A stretch of DNA of 6,032 bases. Origin: Acidobacteriota bacterium. GTDB lineage: Bacteria; Acidobacteriota; Terriglobia; UBA7540. Both the position numbers and the translations under genes were made by a program. The notes below the pieces were generated by a model. The model did not search any database. It was not told the DNA's origin and saw only the letters and a program-made list of their open reading frames with translations. The stretch covers positions 1,391-7,422 of the forward strand of contig PMYF01000914.1 in the NCBI GenBank assembly GCA_003171295.1, read 5' to 3'. Below, piece after piece: positions 1-5,874 of this stretch (its first letter is position 1; each line of letters starts with the position of its first letter).

Positions 1-14
1 GCTTCCTTCCCGTC

Positions 15-1094
15 CTACGAGTGGTGATCGTTCAAGATAACGGCGCGCGAAAGGTTGCGCGGCCGGTCCGGGTCGAAGCCCTTCTTCAAGCCCGTATACA
101 ATCCCAGGAACTGCCCGGTGATGATGTAGGCTGCCAGACGGGCATATTCCGGAACGTCCAGTTGGAGTTCCACCAGGAAGTCCGCGGCGCGACGCGCCGC
201 TGCGTCTGCCTGGTTGGCGATGACCAGGGTTGTCGCGCCCAGGCCCTTTACTTCCTCCAACACCTCGCACTCCGCTTCATAACCACTCTCGGAGAGGAGG
301 AAGGTGACCAGGGTTTCCGGTCCCACGATGGACTTGGGCCCGTGGCGAAACTCCAGGGTGTGGAAGCACTGGCCATATGAACACGACATCTCGGTCACTT
401 TCAGCATACCCTCGTTGGCGATCCCGAAGAAGGGTCCCTGGCCCAGATAGACGTAGTCCGCGAAGGTGTGGGTTCCCACGAACTGCTCGACGCGCCCCGC
501 CAATTCCTCCATCTGCGGCGCCATGAGGGCGGGCAGGCGGCGCAGGCCTGCGGCAAAGTCCTTCTGCTTCGCCTGCTCGGCGGCGAGGGCCTGGAGACCC
601 AGCAGCATGGACGTAAAGGAGCGCGTCATGACGGTGCTCTGCTCGTCCGCCGGCAACTGGTAAATCGTCAGAGTGGAAATCTCCTCCAGTTTTTGGTGGG
701 TCGTGCAACTGATGGCTATGGTCCGGATGTTGCGCTGCGCTTCCAGCAGTTCCGCAACCCTCAGGGCCTCCGAGGTGTGTCCGGATCGCGATATCACGAC
801 CGGCTGGCAGGGCCGGCGCTCACTGAGCACCAGGTCCGGAAAGAGCAGGAGTTCCGACGCCGGCACCGCCCGCGCGGGCTGTCCGGTCACGGCAGTCCAG
901 GTGGCCGCCGCCCCCAGCGCCACGTAATAGCTCGAACCGCAGCCGATGAATACCCAATCGACGGGGGGAGCCCAGCGTTTGCCTACCTGCTGCAATTGTC
1001 CGTTCGCATCGAGTGCCTTGAAGCAATCTCCCCAACAGCGAGGTTGCGAAAGAATTTCACTGCGCGTGTGGGCTCCGCCGGTTGATGATTCCAC
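15..1094 (-). CDS. Double-SIS sugar-phosphate isomerase/deaminase, AgaS/GlmS-paralogue type
   Basis: This 359-residue cytosolic protein has two SIS (sugar isomerase) domains and no glutaminase domain, so it should isomerise or deaminate a phosphorylated amino sugar and not synthesise glucosamine-6-phosphate from glutamine. Domain 1 (about 45-180) shows GCGSSYYVA at 51-59, SRSGHTSEA at 102-110 and EQSTVMTRSFTSMLL at 151-165. Domain 2 (about 205-335) shows LGQGPFFGIANEGMLKVTEM at 217-236 and EFRHGP at 248-253, where GlmS-type isomerases carry the catalytic glutamate and histidine. The N-terminal EILSQPRCW and the FRHGPKSIV stretch recall AgaS, while the C-terminal NLSRAV (347-352) is GlmS-like. 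The start is GTG, with a good ribosome binding site 6 bp upstream. It lies 49 bp downstream of the DeoR-type regulator on the same strand, so the two are probably one operon. The exact substrate (galactosamine-6-P, glucosamine-6-P or a glycated amino acid phosphate) cannot be fixed from sequence alone. Confidence 0.9.
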   Translation of the reverse strand: MESSTGGAHTRSEILSQPRCWGDCFKALDANGQLQQVGKRWAPPVDWVFIGCGSSYYVALGAAATWTAVTGQPARAVPASELLLFPDLVLSERRPCQPVVISRSGHTSEALRVAELLEAQRNIRTIAISCTTHQKLEEISTLTIYQLPADEQSTVMTRSFTSMLLGLQALAAEQAKQKDFAAGLRRLPALMAPQMEELAGRVEQFVGTHTFADYVYLGQGPFFGIANEGMLKVTEMSCSYGQCFHTLEFRHGPKSIVGPETLVTFLLSESGYEAECEVLEEVKGLGATTLVIANQADAAARRAADFLVELQLDVPEYARLAAYIITGQFLGLYTGLKKGFDPDRPRNLSRAVILNDHHS

Positions 1095-1100
1095 CTTGGC

Positions 1101-1108
1101 TCTCCTTT
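1101..1108 (-). promoter_or_regulatory. Ribosome binding site of the SIS gene
   Basis: Read on the minus strand this is AAAGGAGA, 6 bp before the GTG at 1094-1092. It supports that non-ATG start. It also shows that the SIS gene has its own translation initiation inside the short gap after the regulator gene. Confidence 0.75.
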
Positions 1109-1143
1109 GATTCAGTATTTTAGGCGGCCTGGCGCCTGACGAG

Positions 1144-1905
1144 TTACGCCAGCGTGACTTCTATTCCGGCGTCCGCCAACGCCTTGAGATCGGATTTGGA
1201 AATGCGGGTATCTGTGACAGCCTGCTGCATGGAAGAGGTCGGCGCGATCAAGCTGAGGCTGCGGCGGCCGAACTTGCTGGAGTCGCAGACCGCCACCACG
1301 CGCTTGGCAATTTCCATCATGACGCGGTTGACGCTCGCCTCCAGCAGGTTCGGAGTCGTCAAGCCGAAGTGCACGTCAAACCCATCGACTCCCAGAAAGC
1401 AGATGTCGGCGCTCAAGCGGTGTAGCGTTTCCTCCGCCAGCGGACCCACCAGCGAAAACGAGTTCTCCCTCAGGGTTCCGCCCGTCAGGATCACTTCGAT
1501 GGCCGTCCCGGCCAGCTCCGCGGCAATGTTTACCGCGTTGGTGATTACCGTAAGATGGCGGAAATCCCGCAGGTTCCGCGCCAGGGCGGTCGTAGTCGTC
1601 CCGGAATCGAGGACGATCGACTCACCTTCCCGCACCAGACGAGCGGCCGCAGCGCCAATCAGTTGTTTTTCCTTGCGATGCAGCTTTTCTTTCTCGCGCA
1701 AGCTGGGATCAAGCAGAGCCCCCGTGGGGATGGGCAGCGCCCCACCGTGCGTCCGGTACACCAGCCCTCGGCTGTGCAGGATTTCCAAATCTTTGCGGAT
1801 CGTGACCTGAGAGGTCTCGAACCGCGGCCCCAGCTCCTTCACCAGCACCCGGCCCTCGTGCGTGAGCAACTCCAGGATAGCGCGACGTCTTTCTTCATTG
1901 AGCAC
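1144..1905 (-). CDS. DeoR-family transcriptional repressor, AgaR-like
   Basis: This 253-residue DNA-binding regulator has the usual length for the DeoR family. Residues 5-57 form the winged helix-turn-helix, with the recognition segment TSQVTIRKDLEIL (31-43) and the wing RGLVYRTHGGA (46-56). The rest is the DeoR sugar-phosphate sensor fold: DSGTTTTALA (100-109), TNA (122-124), TGGTLR (141-146), GVDGFD (172-177), GLTTPNLLEA (181-190) and DSSKFGRR (208-215). The TPNxLEAxxNxxM pattern is what I associate with AgaR-type regulators of amino-sugar catabolism. These proteins normally repress a neighbouring sugar operon and are released by a phosphorylated sugar, which fits the SIS gene directly downstream. 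The start is GTG at 1905-1903 with no clear Shine-Dalgarno. It is chosen because the helix-turn-helix begins immediately after it. Family assignment is firm; the effector is inferred. Confidence 0.93.
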   Translation of the reverse strand: MLNEERRRAILELLTHEGRVLVKELGPRFETSQVTIRKDLEILHSRGLVYRTHGGALPIPTGALLDPSLREKEKLHRKEKQLIGAAAARLVREGESIVLDSGTTTTALARNLRDFRHLTVITNAVNIAAELAGTAIEVILTGGTLRENSFSLVGPLAEETLHRLSADICFLGVDGFDVHFGLTTPNLLEASVNRVMMEIAKRVVAVCDSSKFGRRSLSLIAPTSSMQQAVTDTRISKSDLKALADAGIEVTLA

Positions 1906-1952
1906 GTGAGTGATCGAAGCGCCGGATTTGCACCCGCGCTCGCCTCCGAACT

Positions 1953-2007
1953 GTTACTTTCTCTTCCTTTTCAATATGTTTACTTTCGACTCACTTAGTT
2001 CACTTTG
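1953..2007. promoter_or_regulatory. Candidate operator cluster for the AgaR-like repressor
   Basis: Three related T-rich words lie on the plus strand upstream of the repressor gene: GTTACTTTC (1953-1961), GTTTACTTTC (1978-1987) and GTTCACTTTG (1998-2007). Their starts are 25 and 20 bp apart. The T-rich stretch between them contains further CTT/TTT words and contrasts with the GC-rich surroundings. Operators of AgaR and related DeoR proteins are often built from repeated CTTTC-like words, so autoregulation of the repressor/SIS operon is likely. The site could also affect the divergent plus-strand gene. No convincing minus-strand -10/-35 pair was found here. Confidence 0.45.
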
Positions 2008-2037
2008 CCACAAATGATCAAACAACACAAGGTCCAT

Positions 2038-2066
2038 TTGCCGTTTCTGCCGAGTGAGAATAGACT
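2038..2066 (+). promoter_or_regulatory. Possible sigma-70 promoter for the plus-strand pair
   Basis: TTGCCG (2038-2043) and TAGACT (2061-2066) are separated by exactly 17 bp. Each matches its consensus hexamer at four of six positions. Transcription would start near 2073, about 70 bp before the proposed ATG at 2143 and 130 bp before the alternative at 2203. The match is modest and could be chance. Confidence 0.3.
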
Positions 2067-2142
2067 GGTCCATTCCCGGGAGCCCGGCTGCGAGGTATGC
2101 CCAGGCCCGGGGGCCGTCGGCCGGAAAGGATGCGTTCAGTTT

Positions 2143-2667
2143 ATGGTTCAGGGGTTTCGAAAGACAGTGCCGTGGGTTTCACCCCCAGGATTCAGGATTT
2201 CGATGCCCCTCGGGTGGCTGGCGGTCCTGGCCGTGGTCATGCTTGCAGGGCGTGTCCTCACAGCCCAGGAGCAGACCGAACCCATCGATGACATCACCGG
2301 CAAATACCATTTCCTGTCCGCCGACGACACCCTGGCGATCCTCGACGAGGAGGGGAAGCTGAAGGGTTATATCGATATTCTTCAGACCGAAGAGGAGTCC
2401 GACGACATCCTCAGCTACAACATCATCGCCGGGACTCGCAAGAAGACGCACGTCGAATTCCGCACCAACAAGATCCACGGGAAGTACTTTCGCTTTTCGG
2501 GGGCCGTGGAACGGGGAGCAGGCCACAAAGACGGCGATCCGGATTACCTGCGCCTGGTTGGAGATGTGGAAGTCGTAAGCAGTAAAGCCGACAGCGGTGG
2601 GGAAGCTATCCGGTTGGTGCGGGTGCTCTTAAAATCCTTCGGTAAGTCCGAGAGAGTGGAAAACTGA
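2143..2667 (+). CDS. Small exported protein of unknown function
   Basis: This is a protein of about 174 residues, and I cannot name its function. From the ATG at 2143 it has a charged N-region (R6, K7, R18), a hydrophobic core PLGWLAVLAVVMLAG (22-36) and a plausible signal-peptidase site after LTA at 41, so it is probably exported. The mature part is rich in charged residues, contains no cysteine and looks beta-rich: ITGKYHFLSADDTLAILDEE (51-70), GTRKKTHVEFRTNKIHGKYF (97-116) and DPDYLRLVGDVEVV (132-145). I recall similar hypothetical proteins from Acidobacteriota, but this is memory and not a search. The start is uncertain. ATG 2143 has GGAAAGGA 12 bp upstream and supplies the positive N-region. 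ATG 2203 has AGGA 5 bp upstream but would leave a signal peptide without positive charge. The gene ends 3 bp before the DUF1015 gene, which suggests co-translation. Confidence 0.7.
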   Translation: MVQGFRKTVPWVSPPGFRISMPLGWLAVLAVVMLAGRVLTAQEQTEPIDDITGKYHFLSADDTLAILDEEGKLKGYIDILQTEEESDDILSYNIIAGTRKKTHVEFRTNKIHGKYFRFSGAVERGAGHKDGDPDYLRLVGDVEVVSSKADSGGEAIRLVRVLLKSFGKSERVEN

Positions 2668-2670
2668 AGC

Positions 2671-4008
2671 ATGGCTGATATCCATCCTTTTCGCGCGCTC
2701 CACTATAACCCCGCCCAGGTCACGGACCTTGGGGCGGTGGTGACGCAGCCTTACGACAAAATCTCGGGGGAGATGCAGGCGCGTTACTATGGCCTGAGCC
2801 CGCATAACCTGGTGCGTATTATCCGTGGGCGCGCTCGCCCGGAGGATACTCTCACGGACAACGTCTACGTGCGTTCGGCGCGCGACCTTCGCGAGTGGAT
2901 TCAGAGTGGCGCCCTGGTCTCTGAGTCCGAGCCGGCAATTTACCCTTACACCCAGGAGTACGAAGTGCCGGGACAGCGCGGCCTCCGCAAGCAACGGCGC
3001 GGCTTCATCGCCTTGCTGCGCCTGGAAGATTACGCGGCGCGGGTTGTGCACCGGCACGAGGAGACGCTGTCGGGCCCCAAGACGGATCGCCTGGAATTAC
3101 TCAAGGCCACGCGCGCGCACTGCGGCCAGATCTTCATGCTCTACAGCGACCCCGCGGGCCAGGTGGAAAATCTGCTGGGCGCGGCGGCGTCCGAACCAGC
3201 CTGGGAACAAGTGAGGGATGAGCACGGCACGGAACACACCGTGTGGCGCATGGCCGATTCGAAGGCCGTCGCCGAGGTGGTCGAGGCGATGCGCAACACG
3301 CAGCTCGTCATCGCCGATGGGCACCACCGCTATGAGACGGCCCTCGCCTATCGCGACCACTGCCGCGCCCTCAGCCCGCCGGACAACCGGGCGGAATTCG
3401 TGATGGCGACATTTGTTCGGATGGAAAGCGCCGGCCTCACCATCCTGCCCACGCATCGCCTGGTGCATGGCCTGACGAGTTTTGATTGGACAAAATTCGC
3501 AAACGAGGCGCGCGCGATTTTCGATTGGGAAACGGTCGCGGTGCGGCCCCCGGCCGGCGGATGGGCGGTGCGGGTCCTGGCCAAGCTGGCGGAAGCAGGC
3601 CGCGAGCGGCCGGCACTGTTGGCGTATGCGGGGCCGGGCAAGCTGGCGTTGCTGCGCCTGCGCCCGGATTTCGATCTCGACGCCGCGCTGGCGGACCTGG
3701 TTCCCGCACTGCGCCGGCTCGATGTCGTCCTGCTGCACCGGCTCGTGCTCGAGCGGTTGCTCGGCATCGATCGGCAGGCCGTGCGCGAGGAAAGAAATCT
3801 GTCGTATGTCCGCGAGACGGAACTTGCGGCTCAGCAGGTCGAGCAGGGCAACGGACAGGTTGCCTTCCTGCTCAATCCCACGCCGGTCGAGGCCGTCCGC
3901 GATTGCGCGCTCGCCGGCTGCGCCATGCCGCAGAAATCCACTGACTTCTATCCTAAGCTGTTATCTGGATTAACGATTTATTGGTTGGATAATGCTGCGG
4001 GGATGTGA
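2671..4008 (+). CDS. DUF1015 family protein
   Basis: This 445-residue soluble protein is close to the usual length of the DUF1015 family. Family signatures run its full length: PFRALHYNP (6-14), TQPYDKI (25-31), HNLVRII (45-51), HRHEETLSGPKTDRLELL (127-144), the hallmark IADGHHRYETAL (214-225), LPTHRLVHG (259-267) and the C-terminal MPQKSTDFYPKLLSGL (419-434). No signal peptide or membrane segment is seen. The biochemical role is not settled for this family as far as I can state. The DGHHR core resembles the ParB/serine-kinase type active site, and relatives in other bacteria are often found near serine-biosynthesis genes, so a phosphotransfer role on serine or a related metabolite is a hypothesis only. 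No serA, serB or serC is in this window. AGAGTGGA (2653-2660) is the likely ribosome binding site, and the gene follows the exported-protein gene by 3 bp. The last 17 codons are unusually AT-rich. Confidence 0.93.
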   Translation: MADIHPFRALHYNPAQVTDLGAVVTQPYDKISGEMQARYYGLSPHNLVRIIRGRARPEDTLTDNVYVRSARDLREWIQSGALVSESEPAIYPYTQEYEVPGQRGLRKQRRGFIALLRLEDYAARVVHRHEETLSGPKTDRLELLKATRAHCGQIFMLYSDPAGQVENLLGAAASEPAWEQVRDEHGTEHTVWRMADSKAVAEVVEAMRNTQLVIADGHHRYETALAYRDHCRALSPPDNRAEFVMATFVRMESAGLTILPTHRLVHGLTSFDWTKFANEARAIFDWETVAVRPPAGGWAVRVLAKLAEAGRERPALLAYAGPGKLALLRLRPDFDLDAALADLVPALRRLDVVLLHRLVLERLLGIDRQAVREERNLSYVRETELAAQQVEQGNGQVAFLLNPTPVEAVRDCALAGCAMPQKSTDFYPKLLSGLTIYWLDNAAGM

Positions 4009-4200
4009 CGGCTTCCGGTCTTCCGCGGTATTCCGAACTGCGCGCAATGGGCCGGAGGGTTTCTAACCTGCATGTTTGGCGATCCTCGCCAGCATCTTGG
4101 GCCCGTTGTCCTCCGAAAGGGCGGGTCAACACGGCCCCGGCGCACTGCCGGGCTACCCCGTACGATTTCCCCCACCCGGACGTTTTGTCTATTCCCAATC

Positions 4201-4250
4201 CTGCCCACTCAGGTTCATCATGGAAAGGGGATGGCTATAAGTCTGGGCAG
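4201..4250 (+). promoter_or_regulatory. Possible leader stem-loop upstream of the radical SAM gene
   Basis: CTGCCCA (4201-4207) and TGGGCAG (4244-4250) are perfect 7-bp complements. CATC (4216-4219) and GATG (4230-4233) can form a nested pair inside. The structure ends 31 bp before the ribosome binding site. A 7-bp match at this spacing can easily arise by chance in a region this long, so function is unproven. Confidence 0.25.
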
Positions 4251-4281
4251 AACGTCAGCGCGAGTGAATTTCCCCGCTGCT

Positions 4282-4290
4282 GGAGGTGAT
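4282..4290 (+). promoter_or_regulatory. Strong ribosome binding site fixing the GTG start of the radical SAM gene
   Basis: GGAGGTGAT is a nine-base complement to the 16S rRNA anti-Shine-Dalgarno tail. It sits 6 bp before GTG 4297-4299. It is the best ribosome binding site in the window and decides the start over the in-frame ATGs at 4072 and 4231. Confidence 0.85.
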
Positions 4291-4296
4291 TGCGTA

Positions 4297-5874
4297 GTGT
4301 CAACATTCAGCGAAGTCTTTCGGGTCGCCGACGTCCGTCTTGAGTCGCTCGCAGCGCTCGCGGAACCCACGCGTCCCTTGCCTGCGATCTTCGAGACGGC
4401 GGAGAAGAATCCCGGCCTCGACGTGGAGGACGCGGCTTCGCTGCTGGCCTGGGCGCGCCAGCCCGAGCGTCGTGCGGAAATCCACGCGGCGGCACAGCGG
4501 GTGCGCCAGCGCCTGGCTCGGCCGACCGTCGAGTTCGTCATCCCGGTTTATCTCACTAGCTTCTGCGAAAATGAGTGCCTCTACTGCGGCTATCGCCAGA
4601 GCAACGCGCTGGCGGAGCGCGTGCGGCTGAGCCTGGACGAATTCAACCGCGAGCTCAACCTGATTCTCTCCTGGGGTCACCGGCAGATTGAGCTGGTACT
4701 CTCGGAAGACCCCGAGTTCGGCCCGGAAGTGCTGGCCCCTTACGTGGAGTTGACACGGCAGAAGCTCGACGGGTTGGGCGGCGGCGTGGTGGGCCTCTGC
4801 TCGCCGGTTTATGAGCGTGAGGATTACGTGCGCCTGGGCACGGCCGGCCTGGATTGGGTGGTCGAGTGGCAGGAAACTTATCACCAACCGCACTTCGACC
4901 GCTGGCACGTCATAGGCTCGCCCAAGCGGGATTTCGAATTTCGTCTCGATTTGTGGGACCGCGTCATCGCGGCGGGCATCAAGAAAATCGCGCTCGGCGC
5001 ACTGCTCGGCCTCTACGACTGGCGCTACGACGCGCTGGCCGCCATCGAGCACGGGAATTATCTGCGGCGCACCTACGGTATTGAGCCATACGCCCTGGGC
5101 ATCCCCCGCTTGAAGCCCGCGCGCGGCGTGCTGGCGTCGCAAAAGGCATCGCGCTTTACCGTCTCGGATGACGACTACCGCCTGATCCTGAACCTCTATC
5201 ACCTCGCCTTCCCCCACTCGCGCCTTTTCTTCAACACCCGGGAGAACTACGAAATGAATGTCTCCATGGTGGGCGCCGGCGATCTCTTCACCGTGGACTG
5301 TGACACATTCCCGGGCGGCTACCTGCGCCACGAGACGCCGGGCCAGTTCTCAACCCATGGCTTTCCCCACCGGCGCGAGGTCGTGCGCGTGCTCGCCGGC
5401 CGCGGCCTGGCGAGCGCGTACCTTGAGCCCGAGACGCCGCTTCCCCCGGGCGAATCGCCGGCCCCAGCTTTGCCGCATGACAAGTCAAAATGGCTTGCGG
5501 AACACGCGCAGATCCGCGCGGGCCTTGAGGATTGGCAAGCGATTCTCGCCGGCCTGGCCTTTCACAGCGAAGAAGCGGATACGGAGCAGCAGGCGGCCCG
5601 CGTGGCGCTACGCACGACGATGCAATTCTTCAAGACCTTCGTTATCGACCATTGCCGCCGCGAGGAAACCGGCCTGTTCAGGACCTTCGCGCCGTCACAG
5701 CCCCAGGCGCTTCGCGCCGCGCATGAACGCCTGGCGATTGATCTGGACAAGTTCGAAAGGCAAATGGCCTCCTACGAGCTTTCGGGCGATCCCAGTGTGC
5801 TGCTTACGGTGGGAGAACGCGTCATTCGTGAACTGACGGCACATCTCGCGACCGAAGAGGAGATGGCAAGATAG
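4297..5874 (+). CDS. ThiH/HydG-like radical SAM enzyme fused to a C-terminal hemerythrin-like domain
   Basis: This 525-residue cytosolic protein is numbered from GTG 4297. Residues 1-80 form the helical N-terminal extension usual in ThiH. The radical SAM barrel follows with C90, C94 and C97 (CENECLYC, CX3CX2C), which bind the [4Fe-4S] cluster and SAM. Further ThiH/HydG-type motifs are YRQSN (99-103), SEDP (136-139), WQETYH (191-196), GLYDWRYDALA (238-248), IPRLKPA (269-275), NTRE (313-316) and PGGY (339-342). These enzymes cleave tyrosine or related amino acids. The C-terminal cysteine cluster of HydG is absent. Residues about 393-525 instead resemble an HHE hemerythrin domain, with probable diiron ligands H403, H452/E456, H476 and H516/E520, spaced as one per helix plus two HxxxE pairs. 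Such domains bind O2 or iron. No thiS, thiF, thiG, hydE or hydF is visible, so neither thiamine nor hydrogenase function is supported. The radical SAM call is firm, the hemerythrin call is strong, and the substrate is unknown. Confidence 0.9.
   Translation: MSTFSEVFRVADVRLESLAALAEPTRPLPAIFETAEKNPGLDVEDAASLLAWARQPERRAEIHAAAQRVRQRLARPTVEFVIPVYLTSFCENECLYCGYRQSNALAERVRLSLDEFNRELNLILSWGHRQIELVLSEDPEFGPEVLAPYVELTRQKLDGLGGGVVGLCSPVYEREDYVRLGTAGLDWVVEWQETYHQPHFDRWHVIGSPKRDFEFRLDLWDRVIAAGIKKIALGALLGLYDWRYDALAAIEHGNYLRRTYGIEPYALGIPRLKPARGVLASQKASRFTVSDDDYRLILNLYHLAFPHSRLFFNTRENYEMNVSMVGAGDLFTVDCDTFPGGYLRHETPGQFSTHGFPHRREVVRVLAGRGLASAYLEPETPLPPGESPAPALPHDKSKWLAEHAQIRAGLEDWQAILAGLAFHSEEADTEQQAARVALRTTMQFFKTFVIDHCRREETGLFRTFAPSQPQALRAAHERLAIDLDKFERQMASYELSGDPSVLLTVGERVIRELTAHLATEEEMAR

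Larger units (their letters stand above)
4009..4296 (+). other. 288-bp intergenic region and leader before the radical SAM gene
   Basis: No supportable gene lies here. The frame of the downstream enzyme stays open back to an ATG at 4072, but the extra 75 residues are low-complexity, proline- and arginine-rich, and resemble no family I know. Two short hairpins are possible, TGGCGA/TCGCCA (4077-4091) and CCCGGC/GCCGGG (4136-4152). Neither is followed by a T run, so I do not call a terminator. A third inverted repeat, at 4201-4250, lies close to the start codon. I could not pick a convincing promoter, although the length suggests separate control of the enzyme. Confidence 0.6.

Noticed and set aside
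468..1085. A 205-codon plus-strand frame opposite the SIS gene.
   Set aside because: Its translation shows no family features, while the minus-strand frame has clear SIS motifs and a good ribosome binding site.
2005..2142. Extension of the exported protein back to a TTG at 2005.
   Set aside because: It would bury the signal peptide behind more than 60 residues, has no ribosome binding site, and overlaps the candidate operator and promoter.
3960..4012. Two strings (ATCTGGATTAA and TTGGATAATGCTGCGGGGA) that resemble the 3' half of a TPP riboswitch, close to a ThiH-like gene.
   Set aside because: No matching 5' half (a CTGAGA-type element) lies upstream, the strings overlap the end of the DUF1015 coding sequence, and the pairing pattern of the aptamer is not present. 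It is likely coincidence, though a covariance-model scan would settle it.
4077..4152. Hairpins TGGCGA/TCGCCA and CCCGGC/GCCGGG after the DUF1015 gene as a rho-independent terminator.
   Set aside because: Stems are only 6 bp and neither is followed by a run of T.
4072..4296. A 75-residue N-terminal extension of the radical SAM protein from ATG 4072, or a shorter one from ATG 4231.
   Set aside because: The translated extension is compositionally odd and unlike the family. The GGAGGTGAT ribosome binding site 6 bp before GTG 4297 gives a start that matches normal ThiH N-termini.
4300..5331. A long open frame (343 codons) on the minus strand opposite the radical SAM gene.
   Set aside because: It mirrors a GC-rich coding gene, has no recognisable domain, and lies opposite a well-supported enzyme, so it is a shadow frame.
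4297..5874. Naming the enzyme hydG or thiH.
   Set aside because: HydG's C-terminal cysteine cluster is missing, no hydrogenase or thiazole genes are adjacent, and the C-terminal hemerythrin domain sets it apart from both.
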